NCBI GenBank assembly: GCA_965242485.1
Contig: CBDESM010000003.1
Location: 992,001-1,056,000 of the forward strand
Direction: 5' to 3'
Source: CBDESM01 sp965242485
GTDB taxonomy: Bacteria; Chloroflexota; Dehalococcoidia; Bin125
Length of the DNA: 64,000 nt
A program made the position numbers and the translations under genes. The notes beneath the pieces were generated by a model that was given only the letters and a program-made list of their open reading frames with translations, did no database searches and was not told the origin of the DNA. This document shows positions 17,135-26,303 of this stretch, piece after piece. Within the stretch, counting starts at the first letter, position 1, and every line of letters starts with the position of its first letter.

Positions 17135-18814
17135 CTAGCCCAACTCCCATCGTCTCCTGAGCATTGACATCAGCCGTGCCTGTCGATTCTCCAACTCGGA
17201 GAGTGTCCAATCCTCAGCATCTAGAACGTCAAGGGTCAATGCAAATTGAGTCACCTTTGTTCGTTTGAAGTATTCGTCGCGCTTCTTGGCGAACCCGAAA
17301 TTTGATGCTGCTGAGTTCCGTGGGCGCGACAGCAACACTAGATTCCCAAGGCGTTGTGTCCACGCTTCCCGGACAGTTTCCTCCGGAAACGCGCTTAGCC
17401 AAGGAGAATCTTCAGACAAAGTTTGTGGCAGTACATGCTCGATCGTGCAGTTTGGTCGATCATATTGAGCTCCAGTGTCCGCAAGCACGCTATCAAGCAG
17501 CAGTAGGAGTTGTTTGCAAATCGGATGTCGCCCGACATCACCATCTAAAACCATTTGAATATCTGCGATTTCAGATGCTGTCAGATCAAGCAAACTGTCT
17601 CTTAGGGCTTCCTCCACCGCGTCATCGCCCGAGGCGTTTTCAATGATTGCAACGATGCCGGCGAACCGACGTATACGTGCCTCAACACCGACGCGGAGTA
17701 ACCGCATCCCAAACGCCAATCGCTCCAACCGCTTGAAAAATACTACTGCCTGATCGGCTGTTGCGCCCGAGTGATGAATATATACCATCGCTGGAGGCAA
17801 CAAAGTATAGTCATCGAGTCGCCTGAGATTGGCGAGAGTGCGGTTGACGCCATGTGCATCTGATACACCCGGATAGCTGCAGCGATCGACGGCAATGAAC
17901 GCATCGGAATACGGCTTCAGCACTGATTCGACAAATTTATCTGAACTCATATGATCAAGCACTGAAGCTTTGAATTCCGTTTGGAGTGCACGATGTATCT
18001 TATCTTTCACATAGATCGAACAAATTGCTTGGAATAAATCTCGAAATCGATCGCGCCCAAGCTCATCCTCAAGCGACTCCCACATATCCGTCGCCTGCTG
18101 TTGTTGGGGTGCCGGCAAGCCACCGATGACATCTGCCTTCAAGATATCCGTAGGGGAGAGATCAAGTCCGCGACTGTTGAGAACAGAGAACATCCGATAA
18201 GCCGACTCTCGGTCGGTTGTCGTGGCAACAATGAGATAACACCGTTGGATAATGAAAGCAACAAGAGCATTTCTGTCTTCTTCACCCAAAGCGCTGAGCG
18301 CTTCACGAATGTACACAACGTTCTCTACCAAACGCTGTTGACTATCGTTCCTTCCTTCAGCAAGACTGGCAGACACAACGTTAGTGCCACCGCGAGACAA
18401 CACCCAATCTTGAAATTCTTGCTGATCCCGGTCCCTCACCAAAAGTCGTGGAGAATCATCGGTACCTTCAAATTTATTTGCACGTTGAGCAATATAATCA
18501 TCAAGCCGTGAGGCATCGGACTCATTCGTTGCGAGGTCGCGCGCAACGCACAGCAGCATCGTGAGAGTCGTAAGGCGCTGTTGCCCGTCAATCAGCTCGT
18601 GGCGTTTGCTGTCGCCACCCCGCACCATCACGATGCTGCCCAAGAAATACGGCGTATCGGCGTCGCCGGTTCTGGCAGCTTGGAGATCGCCAAGGAGATC
18701 ATCAACCTGTTCGGTCGTCCACGCGTAGGGGCGCTGGTACGGGGGAACCTCAAGCAGGTAGTCGCCACCGAAGACTTTGCTGACGGTCTTCTCTTCCGCC
18801 TTGATCTCAGCCAT
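17135..18814 (-). CDS. DUF262/DUF1524 (GmrSD-like) HNH endonuclease
   Basis: The 559-residue protein has a DUF262 ParB-like NTPase domain (VPPYQRPYAW, ELIDGQQRLTTLTML) and a C-terminal DUF1524 HNH domain around CTIEHVLPQTLSEDSPW. GmrSD enzymes cut DNA with modified cytosines and act as type IV restriction systems. The base composition is visibly richer in A/T than the neighbours, consistent with recent transfer. Two paralogous small genes flank it on the same strand. Confidence 0.88.
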   Translation of the reverse strand: MAEIKAEEKTVSKVFGGDYLLEVPPYQRPYAWTTEQVDDLLGDLQAARTGDADTPYFLGSIVMVRGGDSKRHELIDGQQRLTTLTMLLCVARDLATNESDASRLDDYIAQRANKFEGTDDSPRLLVRDRDQQEFQDWVLSRGGTNVVSASLAEGRNDSQQRLVENVVYIREALSALGEEDRNALVAFIIQRCYLIVATTTDRESAYRMFSVLNSRGLDLSPTDILKADVIGGLPAPQQQQATDMWESLEDELGRDRFRDLFQAICSIYVKDKIHRALQTEFKASVLDHMSSDKFVESVLKPYSDAFIAVDRCSYPGVSDAHGVNRTLANLRRLDDYTLLPPAMVYIHHSGATADQAVVFFKRLERLAFGMRLLRVGVEARIRRFAGIVAIIENASGDDAVEEALRDSLLDLTASEIADIQMVLDGDVGRHPICKQLLLLLDSVLADTGAQYDRPNCTIEHVLPQTLSEDSPWLSAFPEETVREAWTQRLGNLVLLSRPRNSAASNFGFAKKRDEYFKRTKVTQFALTLDVLDAEDWTLSELENRQARLMSMLRRRWELG

Positions 18815-18930
18815 CAGTCGCCCCTCTCGGCACGGTCAGAGGGTAGAGCGTCTGGCCTTTCTTGTCCAGGGCAGCCTATATGTCACGCGTGATGCCGAGG
18901 CAGGTCATCGCCGGCTTGTCGCGTCTGGCA

Positions 18931-19314
18931 TCACGGCGATCGCGCTGAGGCGGTCTCCAGAATCTCTACGGAGATAGGGTCGTCGCCGAGCGAGAAGCCG
19001 GGGTCGCCGTTGTTCTCGTATTCGGAAATCGGCGCGGATTGGCGGTGCGCTGCGAATCTGCCGGAGCCGTCGCATGGCTCGCTGAGGTACCACTCGGCCT
19101 TGCCATTGGCCAGGAACAGCCGTCGCGCGTCGGCTGTGCCCGTTGCAATGGCCGCGAGCTCAGCCTCGCCCATCGGCACGACGATGAAGACATCGCCCTC
19201 ATCGCGGTACTCGGCTAGGCCAGCCAAGTAAGGCCGTCCTTCGGCGTCCTGCGCCTCGAACTCGACTGGCCCGTCGGCGTAGGTGAATGTCTCGACATGC
19301 GTCAGCGTCAGCAT
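18931..19314 (-). CDS. Uncharacterised small protein next to DUF262 gene, copy 2
   Basis: The 127-residue protein (ATG 19314) is a paralogue of the gene at 16601-17008: FEAQDAEGRPYLAGL, VFIVVPMGEAEL, KAEWYLSEP and APISEYENNGDPGFSLGDD. It lies upstream of the DUF262 gene on the same strand, 116 bases away. No signal peptide or membrane segment is seen. Its function is unknown. Confidence 0.7.
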   Translation of the reverse strand: MLTLTHVETFTYADGPVEFEAQDAEGRPYLAGLAEYRDEGDVFIVVPMGEAELAAIATGTADARRLFLANGKAEWYLSEPCDGSGRFAAHRQSAPISEYENNGDPGFSLGDDPISVEILETASARSP

Positions 19315-19453
19315 GATCAAACCCGCGAACAGCTGGCGGCGATGCTCGACGGGGCCGCCAGCTGTCGAATCTCACGGTAGCCGCTATGCGCGTTCAGGAT
19401 CGCGCGTTCTGCCAGGACATCCCCCAACAGGCGGATACGCTGCCTTGCGGAGG

Positions 19454-21754
19454 GTGCTGTTGGCTGCTGTTGGACAGTCCCGGGCGCCGCGGTCGTTTCG
19501 GGCTTCTTTGCCGGATCCGGCTTATTGGGTTTGGCGCAAGCTGACCTCTGTTCGATGGGCGATTGGGCTGATCCTGGTGGCGGCGCTGGCGTCCGGCGTG
19601 GGCGTGGTGATTCCGCAGGTGCCGCCGCAGTTCGCGGGGGTGCCGGAGCGGGTGGAGGAGCATGTCGAGGCGCAGCGCCCGACTTGGGGCGGGTTCACCG
19701 ATGTCCTGGCGGACTTCCCCTGGTTCTACGAGACCAACGGGGGCGTCTTCAACCTCTTCAACCAGCCCTATTGGTACGCGCTGGTCGGGCTGGTGGCGGT
19801 GGCGATCTCGGTCTGCACGGTTTCGCGCGCGCCGCCGATCTGGCGCACGTTCCGGCGGCCTCCGAAGCGGGTCAACGCGGCCTATTTCGAGCGGGCACGG
19901 CACCGCTTCGCGGTGGATCTGCCCGAGGGGACGGGCGCGGAGGCGGCGGCCGAATCGCTGTCGGCGGCGCTGGAGTCGCGGCGGTTCCGGGTCTCGCGCG
20001 TCCCCGCGCCGAGCGTCGCCGCGGGCCGCTCCGGAGCCCGATCCGAGGCTGCGTCCGGTCCGCCGGGCGGGTCGGATGTGCTGCTGTTCGCGGATCGGCA
20101 CCAGTGGGCGCAGCTGGCGACGTTCGCGACGCACATCGCGCTGCTGCTGCTGCTGGGCGCGACGCTGGTGACCAAGTTCGCCGGCGAGGAGTACCAGTTC
20201 TGGGTGGCCGAGGGCGAGTCGCGCCCGCTGTTCGCGGCGGGGGCCGAACGGGCGCAGGTGCAGATCATCGTCGACGACGTGATCGCGCGGTTCGCGGACG
20301 ACGGGCAGGCGCTGGACTTCCGCAGCATCGTGCAGGTAGCGGAAGGCGGGCGCGAGGCGGCGTCGGGCGAGGTGACGGTGAACGGGCCGCTGCAGGCGGC
20401 GGGCTACCGCGTGCACCAGGCCTCGTATTGGGAGCACGGCGCGCAGCTGAACATCTACGACGCGGAGACGCGGCAGCTGGTCTACGCCGAACCGCACTTC
20501 CTGGCTGGGCAGACGGTCGCGCCGCGGGTGCGGATCATGCGTTCGGGCGCGCTGCTGAGCGAGGAGGCGATCGGCTTGCAGCACGGCGCGGCCGCGGAGC
20601 CGGGCGCGTCGGAGGCGCGGCGGGAGCGCGCGGCGGGGTCGGCGTATACGGTGATCCCGCTGTTCGCCGATCGCTCGCTGGCCGTGGCGCTGGCGCCGGG
20701 CGCGGCGAGCGGGGATGAAGCCGCGCCGCTGGAGTTCTGGTACCGCATCGTGGCCAACCGCCCGGAGGGATACGCGGGGATGACGCTGGCCGACCTGGGC
20801 GTAGACGCGGAGCCGCCGCCGGCGCCGGACGTCCTGCTGACCGATGCGGACGGCGGCGTGATCCACGAGGGCCCGGCGCCGCTGGAGCAGGATGTCGACG
20901 GGGATTCGCGCCTGACGCTGGCGCTGCTGCCCGACGGAGACTTGGCCGTGGGCCTGCGCGGCGCGGCGGAGCCGGCCTTCTTCTACTACTCATTCAGCGC
21001 CGAGTCGGACCGCGGTCGGCTGGCGGCGGGGGAGAGCGCGGAGCTGCCGCAGTCGGGCCTGAGGCTGACCTTCCGCGGGCTCGCGCCGGACCGGTCGCGG
21101 CAGGGCTCGCTGGCTGCCGGCGAGACCCGGCAGGTGGGCGCGGTCGAGCTGGCCTTCCTCGGCGCGGAGTCGGTCTTCTACGAGGCGGTGCCCGACCTGC
21201 CGGGCGCGGAGGGCGAGGCGGTGATCGCGCTGGAGCGGTTCGGGCAGGCGCGGACGGCGGAGACCTTCGACGCGCGCGGGGGCGAGAACGTGCGGCTGGC
21301 GGTGAGCACGGTGGCGACCAGCGCCGGCGGGCAGGTCGCGCGCCCTTCGCGGCTGGTGCTCGGCCTGGGCGGCGCGGGCGGGCGGATCGAACTGGACGAG
21401 GGCGAGCGCGCGTCCGTCGGCGGCTACGTCTACGAGTTCGCGGGGCCGCGCGAGTTCACGGGGCTCAACGTGCGCCGCGACCCCGGCGCGATCGCCTTCT
21501 GGATCGGCGTCGGCTTGGGGATCGCCGGGATGACGGCGACCTTCTTCACGCCGCGCCGCCGGGTCTGGGTGCGGATCGCGGAAGGCAAGGCCGCGCTCGC
21601 GGGGCAGGCCGGGCACGGCGTCCGCCTCTCGCGCGAGCTCCGCGCGATCTGCGCCGCGGCCGGCCTGGCCGCGGCCGATGAGCCGGAGGCGCGGCGCGGA
21701 AGCGGCGGCCGGTTCGGCGACGACTACCGCCGCGCCGGGGGCGGAGGCGGCTGA
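19454..21754 (+). CDS. resB: ResB-like cytochrome c biogenesis protein
   Basis: This large membrane protein (about 766 residues) resembles ResB/CcsB, which with ResC/CcsA delivers and attaches haem to c-type cytochromes. The N-terminal helix around VRWAIGLILVAALASGVG, the YWYALVGLVAVAISV helix, a third helix near 20120-20170, and a final helix near AFWIGVGLGIAGMTATFF enclose a large extracytoplasmic region. The start is uncertain: GTG at 19454 or TTG at 19460, with GGAGG at 19449-19453. It is longer than usual. Its stop overlaps the lgt start (TGATG). Confidence 0.8.
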   Translation: MLLAAVGQSRAPRSFRASLPDPAYWVWRKLTSVRWAIGLILVAALASGVGVVIPQVPPQFAGVPERVEEHVEAQRPTWGGFTDVLADFPWFYETNGGVFNLFNQPYWYALVGLVAVAISVCTVSRAPPIWRTFRRPPKRVNAAYFERARHRFAVDLPEGTGAEAAAESLSAALESRRFRVSRVPAPSVAAGRSGARSEAASGPPGGSDVLLFADRHQWAQLATFATHIALLLLLGATLVTKFAGEEYQFWVAEGESRPLFAAGAERAQVQIIVDDVIARFADDGQALDFRSIVQVAEGGREAASGEVTVNGPLQAAGYRVHQASYWEHGAQLNIYDAETRQLVYAEPHFLAGQTVAPRVRIMRSGALLSEEAIGLQHGAAAEPGASEARRERAAGSAYTVIPLFADRSLAVALAPGAASGDEAAPLEFWYRIVANRPEGYAGMTLADLGVDAEPPPAPDVLLTDADGGVIHEGPAPLEQDVDGDSRLTLALLPDGDLAVGLRGAAEPAFFYYSFSAESDRGRLAAGESAELPQSGLRLTFRGLAPDRSRQGSLAAGETRQVGAVELAFLGAESVFYEAVPDLPGAEGEAVIALERFGQARTAETFDARGGENVRLAVSTVATSAGGQVARPSRLVLGLGGAGGRIELDEGERASVGGYVYEFAGPREFTGLNVRRDPGAIAFWIGVGLGIAGMTATFFTPRRRVWVRIAEGKAALAGQAGHGVRLSRELRAICAAAGLAAADEPEARRGSGGRFGDDYRRAGGGGG

Positions 21755-22713
21755 TGCCCGGATTCGAAGCGCTGGCCGCGGCGATCAACATCCACATCGA
21801 TCCCGTGCTGATCGACACGGGCGGGTTCGAGATCACCTGGCACGGCTTCTTCACGGCGATCGGCATCGCCTTGGGCGTCTGGCTCTCGCTGCGGCTGGCC
21901 AAGCAGGCCGGGATCAAGCCGGACGACGCGTCGAGCATCGCCATCGCCGCGGTGATCTCCGGGATCATCGGCGCGCGCCTGCTCTGGGTGTTCGAGCACA
22001 CCGATCAGATCTCGAACATCGGCGACATCTTCGCCCTCACCGACGGCGGGATTTCGGTCTACGGCGCGATGATCGGCGGCGTGATCGGCGCGTTCGCCTA
22101 CGTCTCGATCTTCAAGCGCGAGTTCCCGAAGTGGGTCGGGCTCGACGTGGCCGCGCCGGGCATGATCCTGGGCCAGGCCGTCGGCCGCTTCGGCGACACG
22201 ATCAACGGGGAGCACTTCGCCGAGCGCAGCGATCTGCCCTGGGCGTTCCGCTACACGCATCCGGATACCGACGGCCCCTGGGCCGTGCACGAGGTGAGCG
22301 AGCCGGCCGGCGCGTGGTACCGCGGGACGCGCGGGCTCGAGGGCGAGATGCCCGTCGCGGTGCACCCGGTCGCGGGTGCCTACGAGCCGCTGCTGGACTT
22401 CGCGATCCTGGGCTTGCTGCTCTGGATGCGGCGCTGGAACATCGGCGCGGGCTGGGCCTTCGTGACCTACGTGCTGACCTACGCGGCGGTGCGGGGGACG
22501 CTGGCGATCATGCGGACGGACGAAGCGACGGTCGCCGGCGCGCTCAGCGTGCCCCAGCTGACCGCGATCGTGACGGCCGGCTTGGCGCTGATCGCCGCGG
22601 CCTACCTGAGGTACCGCCCGCAGGGGACGGGCGCGGCGGTGGTGCGGCGGACGCGGGCGCGGCGTTCCGCCCGCGAAGGCACGGGCCGGCGCGGAGGCCT
22701 GGGCCGTGGCTGA
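21754..22713 (+). CDS. lgt: Prolipoprotein diacylglyceryl transferase
   Basis: This 319-residue polytopic membrane enzyme adds diacylglycerol from phosphatidylglycerol to the lipobox Cys of prolipoproteins. The family signature GRFGDTINGEHFAE is present, with the catalytic Arg region upstream, and HPVAGAYEPLLDFAIL near the end. An unusually long loop (WAVHEVSEPAGAWYRGTR) sits before it. The C-terminus is basic. Translation is coupled to resB and overlaps the next gene by 8 bases. Confidence 0.93.
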   Translation: MPGFEALAAAINIHIDPVLIDTGGFEITWHGFFTAIGIALGVWLSLRLAKQAGIKPDDASSIAIAAVISGIIGARLLWVFEHTDQISNIGDIFALTDGGISVYGAMIGGVIGAFAYVSIFKREFPKWVGLDVAAPGMILGQAVGRFGDTINGEHFAERSDLPWAFRYTHPDTDGPWAVHEVSEPAGAWYRGTRGLEGEMPVAVHPVAGAYEPLLDFAILGLLLWMRRWNIGAGWAFVTYVLTYAAVRGTLAIMRTDEATVAGALSVPQLTAIVTAGLALIAAAYLRYRPQGTGAAVVRRTRARRSAREGTGRRGGLGRG

Positions 22714-22948
22714 GGATGCGCGGCTGGTGCTGCTGGCCAAGTCCGATTGCGGGGCCTGCGACGCGGCCGAGCCGGCCGTCCGCAGCATCGCCGCCGCGCT
22801 GGGCATCGCTTGGGAACGCGAGGAAAGCGCGGACCCGCGCGTCCCCGTCGTCCTGCTCCGCGCTGCGGGCCGCGATGCCGAGCTCGCCGACGGGAAGATC
22901 GAAGCCGCTACCCTCGCCGCCGCGGCCCGCCGGGCGCTGGGACGCTAG
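22706..22948 (+). CDS. Thioredoxin/glutaredoxin-like small protein
   Basis: The 80-residue protein has a beta strand ARLVLLAKS followed by the redox motif C15-G-A-C18 and a helix, then VPVVLLR, where the cis-proline position is expected. It starts with GTG inside the end of lgt. It could serve the c-type cytochrome pathway headed by resB, by keeping apocytochrome thiols reduced. That role is inferred from position only. Confidence 0.75.
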   Translation: MAEDARLVLLAKSDCGACDAAEPAVRSIAAALGIAWEREESADPRVPVVLLRAAGRDAELADGKIEAATLAAAARRALGR

Positions 22949-23367
22949 GAGCAGGCCGTTTCCGCGCAGCAGGTCTCGTCGATCAGCTGGATCATCGACT
23001 CGGCGGGTTCGTCGTCGGTGATCGTGTAGACCTCCCAGCGCTCGCCGCCGGGCGCGGTCACCCAGACCTTGTCCTGCTCCGCGTGGCAGCAGACGACGCC
23101 GTCCTCGACCTCGGTGGCCATCCCGATCCCGCCCAGCCGCTGCGTCTCGCGGACCACCTCGGCGGTGGTTTCGACCTCGACGCCGAGGTGGTTGAGCCGG
23201 TTCTCGGCCTCGTTCTCGATCAGCACCAGCTTCAGCGGCGGTTCGGCGACCTCGAAGTTCGCGTAGCCCGGGCGCACCTTGTGCGGCTCGGTTCGGAAGA
23301 GGCTGCTGTAGAAGTTGATCCCCTCGTCGAGGTCGGGGACGTTGATGGCGAGCTGGACGCGGGACAT
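22945..23367 (-). CDS. CadI/ArsI-type vicinal oxygen chelate protein
   Basis: The 140-residue glyoxalase-fold protein begins VQLAINVPDLDEGINFYSSL and contains NHLGVEV and VVCCHAEQDKVWV. The vicinal Cys pair and the QDKVWV block are marks of CadI and of ArsI, the C-As lyase that demethylates methylarsenite. The C-terminus adds ETCCAETAC, a likely metal or metalloid ligand. It is convergent with the thioredoxin-like gene, overlapping by 4 bases. Confidence 0.85.
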   Translation of the reverse strand: MSRVQLAINVPDLDEGINFYSSLFRTEPHKVRPGYANFEVAEPPLKLVLIENEAENRLNHLGVEVETTAEVVRETQRLGGIGMATEVEDGVVCCHAEQDKVWVTAPGGERWEVYTITDDEPAESMIQLIDETCCAETACS

Positions 23368-23388
23368 GGAGCGGATCCTTTCGCTGCG

Positions 23389-23461
23389 TGGGCCCTCCGG
23401 GGCTCGAACCCGGGACCTTCGGATTAAAAGTCCGCTGCTCTGCCAACTGAGCTAAAGGCCC
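23389..23461 (-). tRNA. tRNA-Lys (anticodon TTT)
   Basis: The minus strand folds as a full cloverleaf. The acceptor stem GGGCCTT pairs with AGGGCCC, the D arm reads GCTCAGTTGGCAGAGC, the anticodon loop is CTTTTAA, and the T arm contains GGTTCGAGCCC. The discriminator is A. The 3' CCA is not encoded. Confidence 0.97.
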
Positions 23462-23486
23462 AACCGCAGTCTATGCGGCCGCCGCG

Positions 23487-25904
23487 CTATTGGAGCGCCC
23501 CGGAGGCCGCGAGCTCGGCGATCCGCGCGTCGTCGTAGCCCAGCAGCTCGCGCAGCACGACGTCGGTATCCGCGCCCATCGTCGGCGCGATCGTCGGCCG
23601 CCGTGCCGGCGTGCGCCCGAACAGCAGGCGCGAGCCCTCGACCGTGGTCGACTCGAGCGAGGGGTGCGGCAGCTGCGCGAAGTGCCCGCGGTGCGCGAGC
23701 TGCGGATCCTCGGCCGCGGCCGCGCTGTCCTGCACCGCGTGCGCGGGCACGCCGGCCGCGATCAGCGCCGCCACTGCCTCCGCTGCGTCGCGCCCCGCCG
23801 TCCACTCGGAGAGCGCGGCGTCGAGCTCGTCGGCGTGCTCCAGGCGCCCCTCCAGATCGGCGAAGCGCGCTTCGTTGATCCCGATCAGTTCCGCCAGCCG
23901 CTGCCAGTCTGCGTCGCCGCGCGCGGCGATCGCCACCCAGCGATCCTCGCCGGCTGCGGGATAGACGCCGTGGGGCGACATCTGCGGGTCGCGGTTGCCG
24001 TCGGCCTGCCAGACCTCGCCGGTCGCGCCGTAGCGGAGCACGGCGGGGCCGAGGAAGTGGATGCTCGCCTCCAGCTGCGAGAAGTCGATGTGCTGCCCGC
24101 GCCCCGTCCGCTCGCGCTCCTCCAGCGCCGCCAGCAGGGCCGCGTCGGCGAAGCGCGGCGAGACGTAGTCGGTGTACGCGCCGAAGGGCCCGGCCGGGCC
24201 GCGGTCGGCCCAGCCGGCCAGCGGCGTGAAGCCCGCGAGCGAGGCGGCCAGGGTGCCGAAGCCGGCGAACTCGGCCAGCGGGCCGGTCTGCCCCATCAGG
24301 CAGGAGGACTGCATGATCAGGCGCGGGTTGACCTCGCGCAGCTGCTCCCAGCCGAGGTTCCAGCCCCGCATCGCGCGCGGCGTGAACGACTCCGTCAGCA
24401 CGTCCGCCCAGCGCGCCAAGTCGAGCATCAGCCCGCGGCCCTCCGGCGTGTTGGGGTCGACCGTCGTCATCCGCTTGTTCGCGTTCATGTTGTGGAACAT
24501 CGCCGAGCCCTCGGCCTGCGAGGAATCGTCGCCGATGAACGGCTGCAGCGTGCGCCCGGTATCGATCCGCGTGCTCGATTCGACGCGGACGACATCGATC
24601 CCGAAATCGGCCAGCACCCGCGTCCCGGCCGGCCCGGCCATCACCCACATCAGATCGACCATCTTCAGGCCGTCGAGCGGCAGCGCCGAGCCGTCGCCCG
24701 CGTGCAGGCTCGCCGCCGGCCGCGTTTCCGCCAGCACCTCATCCGTGTGCTCGCCCAGCGCCGGCGCCGGACGGCGGTATTCGATCTCCGACTCGGAGAA
24801 GCGCGCGAAGGGGCCGCCGTGCCGCAGGCTGCGCCCGTCGCGCTCGACCTCGCGCCAGTATCCGCGCGCGGCCAGATGCGCGTTCTGATCGAGATCGGCG
24901 ACGGTCGAGACCGGCACCAGCAGCAGCCGGCGCTCGAGCGCCTGCTCGAACAGCTCCGCCTTCGTCTTCGAGGCGCAGAGCGCGCCGACCACCGCGCAGC
25001 AGCGCAGGTACTCCGAGATCGGCTCCTGCCCGGTCAGCAGCAGCAGCGTGTAGTTGAGCCAGTCCTTGTCCCGCGTCGCCTCGTCGCAGTGCCTCTCCTC
25101 GTGCGCCCACTCCATCAGCCGCCGCGTGAACGGCCCGATCGCCGCGCCGAACAGGTAGGTCACCGCGACGTGCCCGTCCTGGCAGGGCCAGAACAGCTGG
25201 ATCTCGAGCGGCCCCAGCTTCAGCCCCTTGGCCGAACGCTCGAACGGCGCGGAGCCGACCTGCGCCGCCAAAATGCCCGACTGTGTCGCCTGCGCGAACG
25301 AGGCCTGCGCGCTCACATCGATGAACTGCCCGCGCCCCGAGCGCTTGCGCTCCCACAGCGCGATCTGCACGCCCACCGCCGCGTCCGCCCCCGCGTGCAG
25401 CCCCGATTGCGGCAGGCTCGCCCGCAGCGGCGCCCGGTCCGAATCGCCCGTCTGCATCATCGGCCCCGCCGCAGCGGCCACGGTCAGGTCCGTCCCCGGC
25501 CACGACGCCTTCGGCCCCGTCGAGCCGTACGGCGTCACCGCCGCGTAGACCAGCCCCGGATTGATCTCCGCCAGCCCTTCATAGCCCAGCCCCAGCGCCG
25601 ACATCGCCCCCGGCTCCGCCGACTCGATCACCGCGTCGGCCCCCGCCGCCAGCCGCCGGAACTGCTTCCGCCCCTCGTCCGCCTCCAAATCCAGCAGCAC
25701 GGAGCGCTTGTTCCGCGCCCAAGCCTGCCAAACCAGCGACCCCTCGTCCCCATCAACCCCCGGCGCAAACGGCCCCACCCCCCGCGAAGCATTCCCCCCC
25801 GGCGGCTCCACCGCAATCACATCCGCTCCCAAATCCGCCAAGATCATCCCCCCAACCATCGCCCCGCCCTCAGTCAGATCCAGCACCCGGTAGTCGCTCA
25901 ACAT
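23487..25904 (-). CDS. Double-domain CaiB/BaiF (family III) CoA-transferase
   Basis: The 805-residue protein is two family III CoA-transferase units in tandem. The first (MLSDYRVLDLTEG to about 400) has the Rossmann-like start, ADLGADVIAVEPPGG, and an Asp in WPGTDLTVAAAAGPM at the place of the catalytic aspartate. The second starts near LDGLKMVDLMWVMAGPAG. At the matching place it reads AEFAGFGTLAASLAGF, with no Asp. A GGAGGT precedes the ATG at 25904. Such fused proteins may work as pseudo-heterodimers with one active half. The substrates are unknown, and carnitine- or bile-acid-like CoA chemistry is only one possibility. Confidence 0.88.
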   Translation of the reverse strand: MLSDYRVLDLTEGGAMVGGMILADLGADVIAVEPPGGNASRGVGPFAPGVDGDEGSLVWQAWARNKRSVLLDLEADEGRKQFRRLAAGADAVIESAEPGAMSALGLGYEGLAEINPGLVYAAVTPYGSTGPKASWPGTDLTVAAAAGPMMQTGDSDRAPLRASLPQSGLHAGADAAVGVQIALWERKRSGRGQFIDVSAQASFAQATQSGILAAQVGSAPFERSAKGLKLGPLEIQLFWPCQDGHVAVTYLFGAAIGPFTRRLMEWAHEERHCDEATRDKDWLNYTLLLLTGQEPISEYLRCCAVVGALCASKTKAELFEQALERRLLLVPVSTVADLDQNAHLAARGYWREVERDGRSLRHGGPFARFSESEIEYRRPAPALGEHTDEVLAETRPAASLHAGDGSALPLDGLKMVDLMWVMAGPAGTRVLADFGIDVVRVESSTRIDTGRTLQPFIGDDSSQAEGSAMFHNMNANKRMTTVDPNTPEGRGLMLDLARWADVLTESFTPRAMRGWNLGWEQLREVNPRLIMQSSCLMGQTGPLAEFAGFGTLAASLAGFTPLAGWADRGPAGPFGAYTDYVSPRFADAALLAALEERERTGRGQHIDFSQLEASIHFLGPAVLRYGATGEVWQADGNRDPQMSPHGVYPAAGEDRWVAIAARGDADWQRLAELIGINEARFADLEGRLEHADELDAALSEWTAGRDAAEAVAALIAAGVPAHAVQDSAAAAEDPQLAHRGHFAQLPHPSLESTTVEGSRLLFGRTPARRPTIAPTMGADTDVVLRELLGYDDARIAELAASGALQ

Positions 25905-26083
25905 GGTCCACCTCCGCTCTCCCCGCAGAATATCCAACCCCGCCCCCGCAATGTCGCAGCCGCGTACGCAGCCCTCGCAGCGCACGCGCCGCCGACCACG
26001 CCCGCCGGCTCAGCGCCGCGCTCGCAGCCATCCCCGAAGGTCAGCCGACCGCGGCAGGACTTCGAGGCCAAGCCGCCATCGCC

Positions 26084-26302
26084 GTGTACCAAGCGAACGA
26101 GCACGAAGCGATCACGGACAGCATCGAGCGCGAAGACGACCGGCTCGACCATCAGATCCGCGCCCTGCTGAACGCCACCACCCTCGACCTAGCCGCCGCC
26201 GACGAGAACCGCAAGGCCGCCGAGCGAGCACTTCGAGACGCCGCGCACCTCGCCGAGACCGCACGCAACATCCGCGCCCAAACCGCAGCGCTGAGCCGGT
26301 AG
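26084..26302 (+). CDS. Small helical protein, hypothetical
   Basis: A GTG at 26084 opens a 72-residue frame, YQANEHEAITDSIEREDDRL and onward, that is charged and alpha-helical throughout. The frame stays open further upstream with plausible residues (DHARRLSAALAAIPEGQ), but no start codon was found there, so the N-terminus is unsure or missing. It is convergent with the secreted-protein gene that ends at 26304. No family was recognised. Confidence 0.4.
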   Translation: MYQANEHEAITDSIEREDDRLDHQIRALLNATTLDLAAADENRKAAERALRDAAHLAETARNIRAQTAALSR

Positions 26303-26303
26303 T

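Noticed and set aside
19283..19453. N-terminal extension of the ResB protein to base 19283
   Set aside because: The added residues are not membrane-like, overlap the gene on the other strand, and lack a ribosome-binding site.
23490..26171. An 893-codon plus-strand frame opposite the double CaiB/BaiF gene
   Set aside because: Arg/Pro-rich composition typical of the complement of a GC-rich gene; the minus strand has a clear protein family.
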